Shown here one piece after another: positions 1 through 10,179 of a stretch of 64,000 nt of DNA. The stretch's first letter is position 1; each line of letters opens with the position of its first letter. Under the pieces are notes generated by a model. It was not told where the DNA came from. It worked only from the letters and a program-made list of their open reading frames with translations, and searched no databases. The stretch comes from Trissonchulus latispiculum (taxonomy: Eukaryota > Nematoda > Enoplea > Enoplida > Ironidae), in assembly GCA_030248195.1 (NCBI GenBank), contig JASAND010026422.1, forward strand, positions 1-64,000, given 5' to 3'. A program made the translations under genes and the position numbers.

Positions 1-690
1 GAGGACTAGGCTGTGGGCGAGCTAATATGCCACAGGTCGTCGAACAACCCATATTCGCGGGCTTGCACGCTTCGCTTCAGCGTTTGTCACATATAGAACG
101 GTCAACATTATAGTAAAAATGTTGAATGGACAATCTGCGAGAACGCAGTAGTTTGCTTGGTCAGGTTTAGGTTAGCCATATATATCTTAAATTTAGTTGG
201 ACTATGACAAGTATCGAACAGAAAGATAGGGATGTGGCGGTAAAACCATTGGTTCAACCTGCAGGGTTGCAGTCAATGACAATCGCTATGAAATTTTTCT
301 TTCAACATGCTGTCTGCATATATATAAACGCCTAAAATGAACACTAGTAAGCTTAGACTTTCCTTCGAAGGAAAAGTCTGACTGTATAATACATGGAAGT
401 ACGAATATTCGGATATAGATTATATCATCTAATTTAGAATCTGGAGCCATAATTTAAAGTCTAGAAATCGATATAGATGAATGTATAATATTTACAGCCC
501 GCGAATATGGGTTGTTCGGCGACGCTGTGCCCATATTAGCTCGCCCACAACCTAGTCCTCCTTTCTTTTACAACCTAGCCCATATTAAACGTTTTCAAAG
601 CTAGTCCTCTATTGATTTCGCAACCTCACCCCATCCACCCATATTACTTTTCCATGCTCCGGAGGAGCATTTTACTTTCTTGTATACATT
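1..690. mobile_element. Fold-back MITE, left part outside the window
   Basis: The first ~62 bases return as an inverted copy at about 500-561. The right arm continues to about 690 with modules such as CCTAGTCCTC and CCCATATTA and ends near a GCTCCGGAGGAGC palindrome. The left arm is cut by the window edge. No coding capacity is seen. The right arm resembles the arms of the element at 900-1611, so they belong to one family. The family class is not clear. Confidence 0.65.
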
Positions 691-899
691 TTCCTTTTCT
701 GTCAAAGTTTACCCAGAAAACTTCACAACACCGTTAGACGAATAAAATCAACAGCCAACGGTCGGCCAACAAACAGCCACTGTTGTTTGACCAACGCACA
801 ACACTATTTAGGGTACAAACTTTAAATTATGAGCGAAATAATGTGCCAAGTTAGACTTTCAATGATTCAGGTCATTGAATATATATATATATACATACA

Positions 900-1611
900 C
901 AAGAATAAAAATGTTCCGATGGAGCATGAAAAATGCAATATGGGTGACATTCGGTTGTAAATGGACAGAGGACTAGGTTTTAAAACGTTAATATGGGAGG
1001 GACAGGTTGTAAATGCCAGGAGTACTAGGTTAAAAGCGCACTAATATGGACCAGCTTCGCTGAACAACCCATATTCGCGAAAACTGCCCAGTTTCTATCG
1101 GCTGCTGCTTGCTGTTGCTTCGGCAGTTTTTCGGAAAATTGAACGATTTGTCAGCATGGCCTGCAAGTGTAATGTAGTGGTTCTCCTTATTATACAACTT
1201 AATATATAATACACGTACATGATGTCAACTGCTTTTCGCATCAACTTAATACATACAAGATTCTGTGCTGACAGTGCAGAAGAAATATCTTGAACACCTT
1301 TCTACCAGAACTGCATTGTTTATATATTTGAAATCAGCTTTAATATTTCAAAATCGTCCCGCTCGCTTTGAAAGCTGAAGAATGTAGATCTTACTTAGTA
1401 CGCATGTCGTGTGGAGTGGAGCATGAGTGACCGCGAATATGGGTTGTTCAGCGAAGCTGGTCCATATTAGTGCGCTTTTAACCTAGTCCTCCTGGCATTT
1501 ACAACCTGCCCCTCCCATATTAACGTTTTAAAACCTAGTCCTCTGTCCATTTACAACCGAATGTCACCCATATTGCATTTTTCATGCTCCATCGGAGCAT
1601 TTTTATTCTTG
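900..1611. mobile_element. Fold-back MITE with ~180-bp modular inverted repeats
   Basis: The left arm (about 900-1078) and right arm (about 1432-1611) are near-perfect inverted copies, beginning CAAGAATAAAAATG and ending CATTTTTATTCTTG. Each arm is built from two to three ~50-bp modules, each with CCCATATTA and CCTAGTCCTC. The ~350-bp centre is AT-rich and non-coding. I could not find a convincing target duplication, so the superfamily is undetermined. Confidence 0.75.
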
Positions 1612-1837
1612 TCCTATTTCATTTTTAAGGTTCTCAGTAAAAGCAAAAACGTTAAGGCTGTGTGAAAGAAACTTTAAAAATTCCGCCAATCATTAATTGT
1701 CAACCGAAAGTACAAAACAAAGAAGCTTGAAAAGTTCCAATTTCTTCCCTTTTCTCTTTTGACAGAAATCCAACACCCAGTATATACCCATGGCTGCAAT
1801 AGTTTTAGTTACTGTATATACGTAGCATATAGCACTC

Positions 1838-3500
1838 TACTGCAGCACAACCAGATCCAAACTTTACTGTCAGTGAAGGAAACTCATACAGCACGATTTG
1901 CAATGCTATGCCGCACTTCTGTGCAAAATTTCGGAAGATTGCAACTTATCTGTAACTATGACCAAAAAATGTGTGTACAAACTTCGACCGTTTATAGCAG
2001 ATTCACCTTTGGAGTAAACCCCAACAATGTATATATTTTTAGAATCCTCACGAACTCGAGATTTCGAAAATCCGGAAAATTCCGGAATTCCGGGTTTCAT
2101 TCACGGAAAATATAAAATTTTTAGTTTTTCGCCAAATTTTTATCGCAATCAAAATTTTGTTTTCGCGATCGAGTAGAGCTGGTCCCGCTGCATATTTTTG
2201 CTCTTACAAGTTTTTGACGAAATTGCACCCAGTTTTCGGAATTCCGGGTTTTCAAAATTTCCGGATTTTAAAAATTTTCTCCAATACGAATAAGATGGGT
2301 ATCATTCGAAAGCTCTTATCGAGCTGAACAACTTTTGTAATAGAATGAACTCTTGAAAATGCACACATTTCCCGGAATTCGAGAAAATCGGATTTTCCGG
2401 GATTTTCCGGATTTTAAAAATTTTCCCCAATACCCCACAATATGGGTATCATTCGAAAGCTCTTGATGAGCTGAACAAATCTTGTAATAGAAGCAACTCG
2501 CAGAAACGAGCCCAGTTCTCGCAATTCGCTAAAACCTTCTAAGCTAGAGTGAAATCAGCAATTCGTGAATTTCGGGAATTTGTGCATTTTCAGACATTGG
2601 TTCTATCACAAGATTTGTTCAGCTCATCAAGAGCTTTCGAATGATACCCATATTGTGGGGTATTGGAGAAAATTTTTAAAATCCGGAAAATCCCGGAAAA
2701 TCCGATTTTCTCGAATTCCGGGAAATGTGTGAATTTTCAAGAGTTCATTCTATTACAAAAGTTGTTCAACTCGATAAGAGCTTTCGAATGATACCCATCT
2801 TGTTGGTATTGGAGAAAATCTTTAAAATCCGGAAATTTTGAAAACCCGGAATTCCGGAAACTGGGTGCATTTTCGTGAAAAACTTGTAAGAGCAAAAATA
2901 TGCAGCGGGACCAGCTCTATTAGATCGCGAAAACAAAATTTTGATTGCGATAAAAATTTGGCGAAAAACTAAAAATTTTAGATTTTCCGTGAATGAAACC
3001 CGGAATTCCGGAATTTTTCAAATTTTCGAAATCTCGAGTTCCTGAGGATTCTAAAAATATATACATTGTTGGGGTTTACTCCAAAGGTGAATCTGCTATA
3101 AACGGTCGAAATTTGTACACACATTTTTTGGTCGTACTATAGTTCTAGGCCGTGCTGTACTTCAGCAGCACTCTACTGCAGCGCAACCAGGTGCAAGCTT
3201 TACTACCAGCGAAGGAAACTCATACGGCACGATTTTCAATGCTCTTCCGCACTTTTATACAAAATTTCGGACGATTGCAACTTACCTGTAGCGAGTTATA
3301 GGCCGTGCTGTACTTCAGCAGCACTGTACTGCAGCGCAACTAGATACAAACTTTACTGTCGGTGAAGGAAACTCATACGGCACCATTTGCAATACTCTGG
3401 CCGCACTTGCATGCACAATTTTGGACGATTGCAACTTATCTGTAGTTAGTTATAGGCCGTGCTGTACCTCTGCAGCACTGCACTGCAGCGCAACCACATA
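1838..3500. repeat. ~153-bp tandem repeat array interrupted by a palindrome
   Basis: A unit beginning GGCCGTGCTGTACTTCAGCA starts at 3148, 3301 and 3455 (the last copy is cut at about 3500). A further copy lies at about 1838-1960, left of the large palindrome. Period is 153-154 bp. Units share CTGCAGCGCAACCAG, GAAGGAAACTCATACGGCAC and GATTGCAACTTA segments. The layout suggests the palindrome at 1961-3133 was inserted into a pre-existing array. Short open frames here are not supported as genes. Confidence 0.75.
1961..3133. repeat. Large palindrome (fold-back), ~535-bp arms
   Basis: The left arm (1961-2493) and right arm (about 2600-3133) are inverted copies with few mismatches, separated by a ~105-bp loop. 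Arms are rich in TCCGGAATTCCGG-like sub-palindromes and contain two internal repeats of GGTATCATTCGAAAGCTCTT. No transposase frame exists. The outer ends carry ACCAAAAAATGTGTGTAC and its inverse. Confidence 0.8.
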
Positions 3501-4554
3501 GTAATATCGTAATAAGTATACGAAACGTATCTATAATAGTTTGTCATGTCCTAAGCTATCTGTATGCCGAATTTCAAATACCAGTGACGAATGAATAACT
3601 TTCTATCGACTGTGTTGTGTTTGGGGCAGCACATACAGCACGGTGGAAGCTAGAGAGTGCACCAACTAACATAGCTACAGTTCCCCCTTACTCCAGACAC
3701 AATTTTCACGAAGTTTCATATGTTTAGCCGTTTACAGTAAGTCTACAGACAGCGTGCTATGGTTGCTGCATAATAGTACAGCACGATAGCAGCATCGCAC
3801 AGCGCTGCGCCTATGCTCATCGTGTTAAGCGACCCAAATAACCCTTATATGCGTCCCACTAAATGGCTCAAAACAGCATATTTAGGCCTATTTTTGACTA
3901 TCTTCTGTAGAGTTGGGACTTGGAAATTTTTCGAAAATGGCCATTTGGACCGACTAACTTTGGACCGGCCGCCAGAACGGTCCAGGACCTAAATCAAAAA
4001 TCGGCCAACGTTATGACACGCTACCCATCCCAAAGTTTCTTATGCAGCAAGCCGCGTCTCTCTAACTTGTTCCCTGAGCCCTGTGGCCGTGACACAAAAT
4101 TGGCCTTTTTTGACCAAAAACGCCGTTTGGCCACTTTTGGCCGGCCGCACAGGTGGCATGCCGGGCTGGGCAGCGAAAAAATATAGCGCGGGGCACATGG
4201 GACCATATCGGCATTCAGAAAATATAAACCTTTCCGGCTGAAAACGTCCACATCTTTCAAACACCTCTGCACAAAATTGCATTTTTCCAAGCGTGACTTA
4301 CACAGAAAAAAAAAACAAACGGACCTAACTTGTCCGAAAGCGAAAATTTTCAAAGTTGAAAATTTTGACCAAAACTTTTTTGCAACGTGTTGTACTCGTC
4401 GTGTAGATTCCAACGATACCAAACTTGCCGAGTTTCGTCCAGTATTGAGCTGGCACGGTGCTCGAACGAGTCTCAAAGGGCCGCGCAGCGCCTTTTACAC
4501 CCATATTATAGGGGGTCGCTCTCGCGCCCCCCTATAATTCAATAAGTTTATCGT
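3501..4554. other. Non-coding stretch, no gene seen
   Basis: Open frames of up to 151 codons occur on both strands but overlap each other, lack recognisable motifs and have no supporting context. The stretch has CGGCCGGCC-like palindromic patches and a CCCATATTATAGGGGG motif near its end. I see no gene or RNA. Confidence 0.5.
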
Positions 4555-4692
4555 TGAATGTATATATATACATTCAATGACAACAATCATTGAATGTACA
4601 CATTCAATAACTTTGCCATTGAATGTACACATTCAATGATTTAGCCATTGATTTGAATGTATACATTCAATGATTGTACACATTCAATGCAA
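4552..4692. repeat. Cluster of short palindromes, CATTGAATGTANATACATTCAATG type
   Basis: Six or so near-copies of a palindrome made of TTGAATGTA and TACATTCAA occur head to tail, spaced by 5-15 bases, followed by a TATA-rich tract up to ~4740. It resembles a hairpin-expanded microsatellite. No gene is associated. Confidence 0.7.
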
Positions 4693-4813
4693 CATATATA
4701 TATATACAATATATAATATATATACGTACACATGTATATATGTACTGGCTTTGTCCTACAGGGTGGTTACCCCCCAAACCTCCCCCCAATTACACCTATG
4801 CCTATGCCATAGG

Positions 4814-5156
4814 CAGGGTTGGGCGAGACCGAGATTTCACCGAGACCGAGACCGAGACTGTTCAAGTCTCGGCTTTTGGGCGAGACCGAGACTAGCAATT
4901 TTAAGCTTAAACTTAATTTCCACCAGTTTTTGAGGCTTAGGGTCAGTATTAGGGACTTTAACAAATAAACATACTGTTTTAGCACATCGTCAGTTAATTT
5001 TCTTTACATTAGTTTAAAATTTTCGCTGAAATTTAATGTTTTCAAAAAATTTCCGGTCTCGCTCCGAGACCGAGACTTTTGGGTGAGCGAGACCGAGACC
5101 GAGACTGGTCAAGTCTCGGCTTTTGGGCGAGACCGAGACCGAGACTCCCAACCCTG
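4814..5156. mobile_element. hAT-type MITE (343 bp) with 8-bp target duplication
   Basis: The element starts CAGGGTTGGG and ends CCCAACCCTG, and is flanked by the perfect 8-bp direct duplication GCCATAGG (4806-4813 and 5157-5164). Both subterminal parts are runs of GAGACC/GGTCTC with a TCAAGTCTCGGCTTTTGGGCG block; the middle is AT-rich. The 8-bp duplication and CAGGG termini fit the hAT superfamily. It encodes no protein and is therefore non-autonomous. Confidence 0.9.
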
Positions 5157-5164
5157 GCCATAGG

Positions 5165-6045
5165 TGTGGGCGGTGTGGCTGGCGAAAAAAGTGGGGGTGG
5201 GGACATAGGGTGTACCAGGCTACAGTTTGCCCCCTGTGAGACCCCCCCCCGCAGAGAGGCCAGACCCCCCTCCCCCCAACCCGACCTCAACTACTCCCCC
5301 CCCCAAGCCGAATTGTACAATTTACGAAGGTATAAAGTATAATAATAATAATAATAATACTTTATAATTTACAATTTACTATGCTTCAGGAAGGCGTAAC
5401 TAATGCTCCTATATGAAAGAGAATGCTTTAAAACCATTAAAAACCTCAAAATATGCCAATTTTGGGCATTTTTGAAGCTTCTAGCTCGAAAATTTGATTT
5501 GCTGCATCAACATGCTAGGTTTCATAAGTTTCAATAGTAAAAATGAAAATTTTCAAAAAACTTAAAAAATTATGGGATATTGCAATTTTTAACACAACTA
5601 GCTTATTTCTAGCGATATTCTGCATTGTGGCCAGTTCCCAGCAGGTTTAATGCCCAAACAGGTTAGGTAAGGCGGATTAAACCGGATTTTTTAAACCACT
5701 CTAAATGGTTGCTTGCTATAAATCCGTGCCATGTTTGTTTTCCCCGCACCATGTTTTTTTCCCCGATTCGCGGGTAAAAAAACATGGACAAATCCTGTTA
5801 CTGCCAAAGCTGAGAGAGGTGTTAGAGAAGTTTGAATATACGATTGGATAGGTATTTGCCCACGGTACATAACGGTATACTCAAGCCGATCCAAATCCAA
5901 GCGAAGAAAAAGTTGGAGGCTTGCTTCCCTATTTGTGTTTTTCTTCCCCCCCCTGACTATATACACAATTATAAACAACAATCTGGGCTAATTTAGGCAT
6001 ATTTTAGCACAAATTTGTCAATATTCAAGCCACTAGCGTAGATAC
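5165..6045. other. Non-coding, with (AAT)n microsatellite at 5339-5362
   Basis: C-run-rich sequence to ~5310, a short AAT repeat flanked by AAAGTAT/ATACTTT, then AT-rich DNA. The open frame on the minus strand at 5691-5981 has no recognisable motif. No gene is supported. Confidence 0.5.
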
Positions 6046-7430
6046 GGGGGGGGGCGGGGGGGGGGGCCGCCCTCCCCCAAAAAATGGCTTTGCCCCCCTG
6101 AAAAATTGGGCAAAAGAAAAATTTTACGCCCGCGCGGAGCGGAGCAGAAATCAGAAAGCAGAAGCTGGGACTGTTCAGGATACTCCAGAATATGTGGTAT
6201 ACGTTCATGCAAAAGAGATTTTCCAAAGCTGCAATGTTTAGAAAAAACTGCTACAGCATCTGACAGTACAATCACAATGCAGCTTTAGAAAATGATCCTG
6301 CATGATACCGGATCCCCCGGATAATGTACAATTCAAACAAACCTAAACACAAATCAAAATCAGAATACATATATATACGTATATAGGACACGGTTCATAT
6401 ATATAGTTTTTTCTAGGCCAAAGAAGTTTGTGGGGAGCCCCCCCCCCTTCACTTGTAGGGCAGGGAAGACCAAAAGTGGCGAACCCGGAAATTTTGAAAA
6501 TTTAGACCAAGAACCCTTAAAATTTGGCATTTTTTGGGCACCTTATAATGAGTGGAGGGAAGCCCAAAAAAGGGTTCGGGGGCAGCCGAAAGTTGGATGT
6601 GATGGGCTGGGGGGTACCCCCCCCAGAATTCAGATCTCAGACATTTCGAAAAATGGCCAAAAAATGCAAAATTTTCTGTAATTTAGCTCTTTTTTCTTCA
6701 AAATAAGGCCTGTTTTCCACGTTTTAGGGGTTTTTGCACCGTTTTAAAGCGATTTTGTCAAAATTTTAGAAAATTTTTTCAAAAAACTGACCATTTTCGG
6801 CCAAATTTAGCTAACTTTTTTGGTCCTAAAATAAATCCGGGGCGGGGGGTAAAATTGGTAAAAAATTTTGGGGGGGTTACGGATACCCCACCAAGCCCCC
6901 CCCAAAGGAAACTATGGCAACCCACCCTCCGTCAGGAACCCCCCGCCAGATTTTTTGTCCAGCCACACCTATGTCGGGGAGGGGAGTGAAGTTGACCAAA
7001 AATTTTGGGGGGATAAACCCCCTAAATTGCCGTGTCCCGCAAAAATCTAATTGGGGGGGCGGTCTTTTTCGCTAAAAATTTAGAAAAATAACTTTTTGCT
7101 AAAAATATGATATATGTTTGCAACTGAAAATCAACAATATTTTAAACCAAGCATTCCCCCTCGACCACCCCACTCCTGCCCCCCAGGTACACCGATTTCC
7201 ACCCCGCCCCCCCCCATAGGTGTGGCTTGGCAAAAAATTTGGGGGGGGAGGTCCGACGGAGGGTGGGGGGACCCGCCTAAATTTGCGTTTTTGCCAGTTT
7301 TGGATACTTTTCAGCCAAAAATTTGGGGGGGGGGTAGCAATAAATTGGCGTTGGAGGGGTCCCACCCTAACACAACACACCTATGCCCCCGCCCTCCCCC
7401 CTTAACACGGCTAAGGATTTCGGCGATACA
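6046..7430. repeat. G/C-homopolymer-rich degenerate repeats
   Basis: Many runs of 6-12 G or C alternate with AAAATTTT segments. The motif AAAATTTGGGGGG and its complement recur, as do CCCAGCCACACCTATG-like segments (about 6960, 7215 and 7380), suggesting diverged copies of one repeat. Similar sequence reappears at 63,060-63,475. Short frames here are low-complexity artefacts. Confidence 0.5.
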
Positions 7431-8162
7431 GTGACGTTTCAGTTTGCATTTTGGGAAAATTTTTTGTTACAATTCGATGCTAGGGAGGGGTAGGCGCCCT
7501 CCCCCACACAAAACTGTGACTGAACCGTTTCCAAATTACTAGATTTACCAAGCCTCCCCATTCCTGTAGCCAAATAGTTCCGGTAAAACTGTTTAGCGAC
7601 CCCCCCCCAGGTTACACCGTAGTAGTTGCTAGGAATCCGCACAGTATTTCAAAACAGTTGAACAATTTTAGTCTACGGTTTTCTTCGATTGTGCTGAGCC
7701 TATACTAGAAGGCGCTTTTCTTGGCTATTGTAGATAACGTTACTGGTCAATTGAAATGATCGATTAGCTAATTGTTGGCTAGTTGTCAATTTGTCGTGAA
7801 ATTAAAAAATCGTGCGTATGTTTTCTGTAAGTAAGCTACGCTGAATCTCTTTGTTACTACGTAAAACTACGCATACACTACTCTTAATTTTTGCAGTCAT
7901 CTGTCAGCTACGCAGAAGTTTTTCCGCTAAGTTGACCTGGCTCTAATATGGGTAAACTTTGAAAAAAATAAAAAACTTTAGAAAAATTTTTCGCTATTTT
8001 AGAAAATGTTTTAAAAAATTCGAAAAAATGGCTATTACTCAGTCATAAACCGCTAAAGACGTTTAAAAATAGCTTTTAAAAGGTAATATCGGCAGCTATG
8101 AACTACAATTTGGGCTCGCTTTGGCACATTTTGGCATAAATTACTTACTTTTATTGATAATT
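7431..8162. other. Non-coding stretch
   Basis: AT-rich sequence without recognisable coding or RNA features, running up to the 3' end of the inverted LINE fragment. Confidence 0.5.
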
Positions 8163-8360
8163 TTATTGATAGGCAAAAAGTTCTTGTTGATTCTTCAGGA
8201 ATAAGTGAACGGCTCTTCGGAAAGTCAATGATGAGGACTTCGTCGCAATTTCCTCATGGAGGATGTTCCACAATCTTGTCACGGCAGGGATGAAGCTCCG
8301 TTGGTGATGAGAAGACCGCGATCTGGGAATTTGGCGGGCCATCACGTGACACTCTCCCAT
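8163..8360 (-). pseudogene. LINE ORF2 C-terminal fragment
   Basis: The 65-codon minus-strand frame ends with the tail typical of CR1/Jockey-type LINE ORF2 proteins: a RSSHHQRSFIPAVTRLWN-like block, then L-E-like spacing and a TFRRAVHLFLK block. This compares with 'FRVRAWNSLP...SLSSFKRKL' tails of the family. Only this 3' end is left, in the opposite orientation to the larger LINE that follows. It is 5'-truncated, as is common for LINE copies. Confidence 0.65.
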
Positions 8361-8450
8361 CTTTTAACTTTTAACTGTTAACATAGGTTAAACTTAAAGG
8401 TTTAACTTTAGGTTAAAGGCTTAACTTTAGGTTTTAACCCATTTGAGTCA

Positions 8451-10010
8451 ATGCTGTTTATTTTTCTCTGTGCAACTGCGATTATGGCTTCTACTGTCTG
8501 TGGTGCCTGCAATTTGCCTTTTGCTCAATCTGATGTTTCCATTAATTGCTTCTCTTGCTCTAATAGTTTTCATCCGAACGGCTGTTCCGGTGTAACTCTA
8601 TCAGCTGCTCGTACGTATTCTGCGCCTGGGCGTAAAAACGCCCTTGTCTAATTTATGCCAAAATTGTCGCACTGATGTACCCTCCTTGCGCAAGGATTTG
8701 ACTGATCTGCGTGCTGCGGTGGAGGCCATGAAGGAGAGGGCCTTCTGCCCGTGGTCCGGGAACCAACGTCCCTGAGTCCGACGCCTCGCTTAATTATATT
8801 TGTGAACGGTTATCTTTACTAAAGTGCAAATTTTCTTCGTTCTAGGAGCAATTTGATATCAAGAAAGTGGCTGTTGAATGTGCTTCTGCGGCAGCCACCG
8901 CGGTTTTTAAAGCTGTGTTGGAAGCTAATCGGGAGTTGGCCGAAATGGAAGCGAAGAAGTTAAATTTGGTGATATTTGGTCTTGCCCCGGATCCGGAAAA
9001 ACCGGACTTGGAGTTAGTTCGTGATTTATTCAAATCGGTGAAGGTTCCCGGGGAAAAGGTTACTCGGGTATGGCGGGACGGTCCTACGCCGTCGGAAGAA
9101 GGGAAGCATCGATTTTTGAAGGTGACTCTGTCTGATATGGTGCCCAGCATGGTTTTTTTAGGCCATAGCTTAGGCCATGGCCAAAATTTATGAGTCGATG
9201 GCCTAAAGAATTTTGGCCATTGAGGCAATTCGGCCTAAATCTTTCGACGACAACCCAGTTAAATTTTTTTGATTTTTAAGTAAATACAGCAATTTTCCAA
9301 AAAAGTTTTGCGCCTTTATTTATACTTTTTCACGTGTATTTCTAGGATGCGCCAGCCGCCAGCTAGTTACATTGTCAATTTGCACTTACAAATACACACT
9401 CAAGTTATAATTTCATTTACTGTAACAAAAATGTCATCAAAGAAATGCTATTTTTAGTAGTTTAACTTTATTTCTGTTAGATTAATTTTCGTCTTTCTTT
9501 TGTTCTCTATACTCGTATGGTCCTACCTATTTAAATGTTCATTAAAAAGTCATTAATTCATTAATACTGTCGTGCACTATACATTATTTCTGTTTCTATG
9601 CTAACAAGGTTCTGTTTCTGCTATTTTAAAGTAAAAACGTAGTTTTGCTGATGAGTTGAACAGTGACGATGGCGATTTTTGTTGTTAAACAGCGATTTTT
9701 GAATGCATAACGCATGAATACATGATAACTGTGATTTTAACAATGCGTACAATACCGTGCAACCTAAAAATTAACAAAATTTGGATGGCCTAAATTTGCT
9801 GGGTAATGGCCTAAAAAATTTGTGTCATTGAGGCCATTTGGCTTAAAGTTCGGCGACCAAAAAAACCCTGTGCCGAAGAAGATTATCCTCAATGCTGCCA
9901 GGTCCAAGAAATGGCCAGATCTTTATATCCGTCAAGATTTGACTTTCAACGAACGCCAAGCTCGCCGTGAGGCGAAATTTAAAAGAGATAACATGAACGT
10001 TTTGTGTTGA
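8451..10010 (+). pseudogene. LINE ORF1 (PHD finger, nucleic-acid-binding protein), broken
   Basis: Piece 1 (8451-8651) has the pattern C-G-A-C...C-F-S-C..F-H..G-C, a PHD-like finger as in ORF1 of many invertebrate LINEs. A frameshift follows, then a C-x2-C and a Leu-rich coiled part (8650-8770). Piece 2 (about 8852-9165) contains KKLNLVIFGLAP and a VRDLFKSVK...VTRVWRDG...RFLKVTLSD block, the RRM-like middle domain. Piece 3 (about 9860-10010) has the DLYIRQDLT-x-x-ERQARREAK end typical of these proteins. ORF1 protein would bind LINE RNA. Between pieces 2 and 3 lies an unrelated insertion. Confidence 0.75.
9165..9872. repeat. Insertion splitting LINE ORF1, flanked by ~65-bp direct repeats
   Basis: At 9199-9260 and 9807-9872 the sequence reads ATGGCCTAAA...GAGGC...CGGC..AAA..TTCGGCGAC..AAACCC in the same orientation, with about 550 bp of AT-rich non-coding DNA between. 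The left side also has several TTAGGCCAT/ATGGCC palindromes. It separates the RRM-like and C-terminal parts of ORF1. The class is not recognised. Confidence 0.55.
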
Positions 10011-10179
10011 GCCGGTTTTCACGGTTAATGCTCTTGGTCAGGGAAGGGACTTGGCTGCCGCCGAGCCCAACCCTCGGGGGGCGGCAGGAGGGTAGGGTGA
10101 AATTGTCGAGCCTTGAGGACTCGTGGCAAACAACGCTGGTCAGCATGCTGACACCCCTATATAAGATCAGTGATTTTAA

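Noticed and set aside
4021..4476. 151-codon minus-strand frame
   Set aside because: No recognisable domain, overlapped by frames on the other strand, in repeat-rich DNA.
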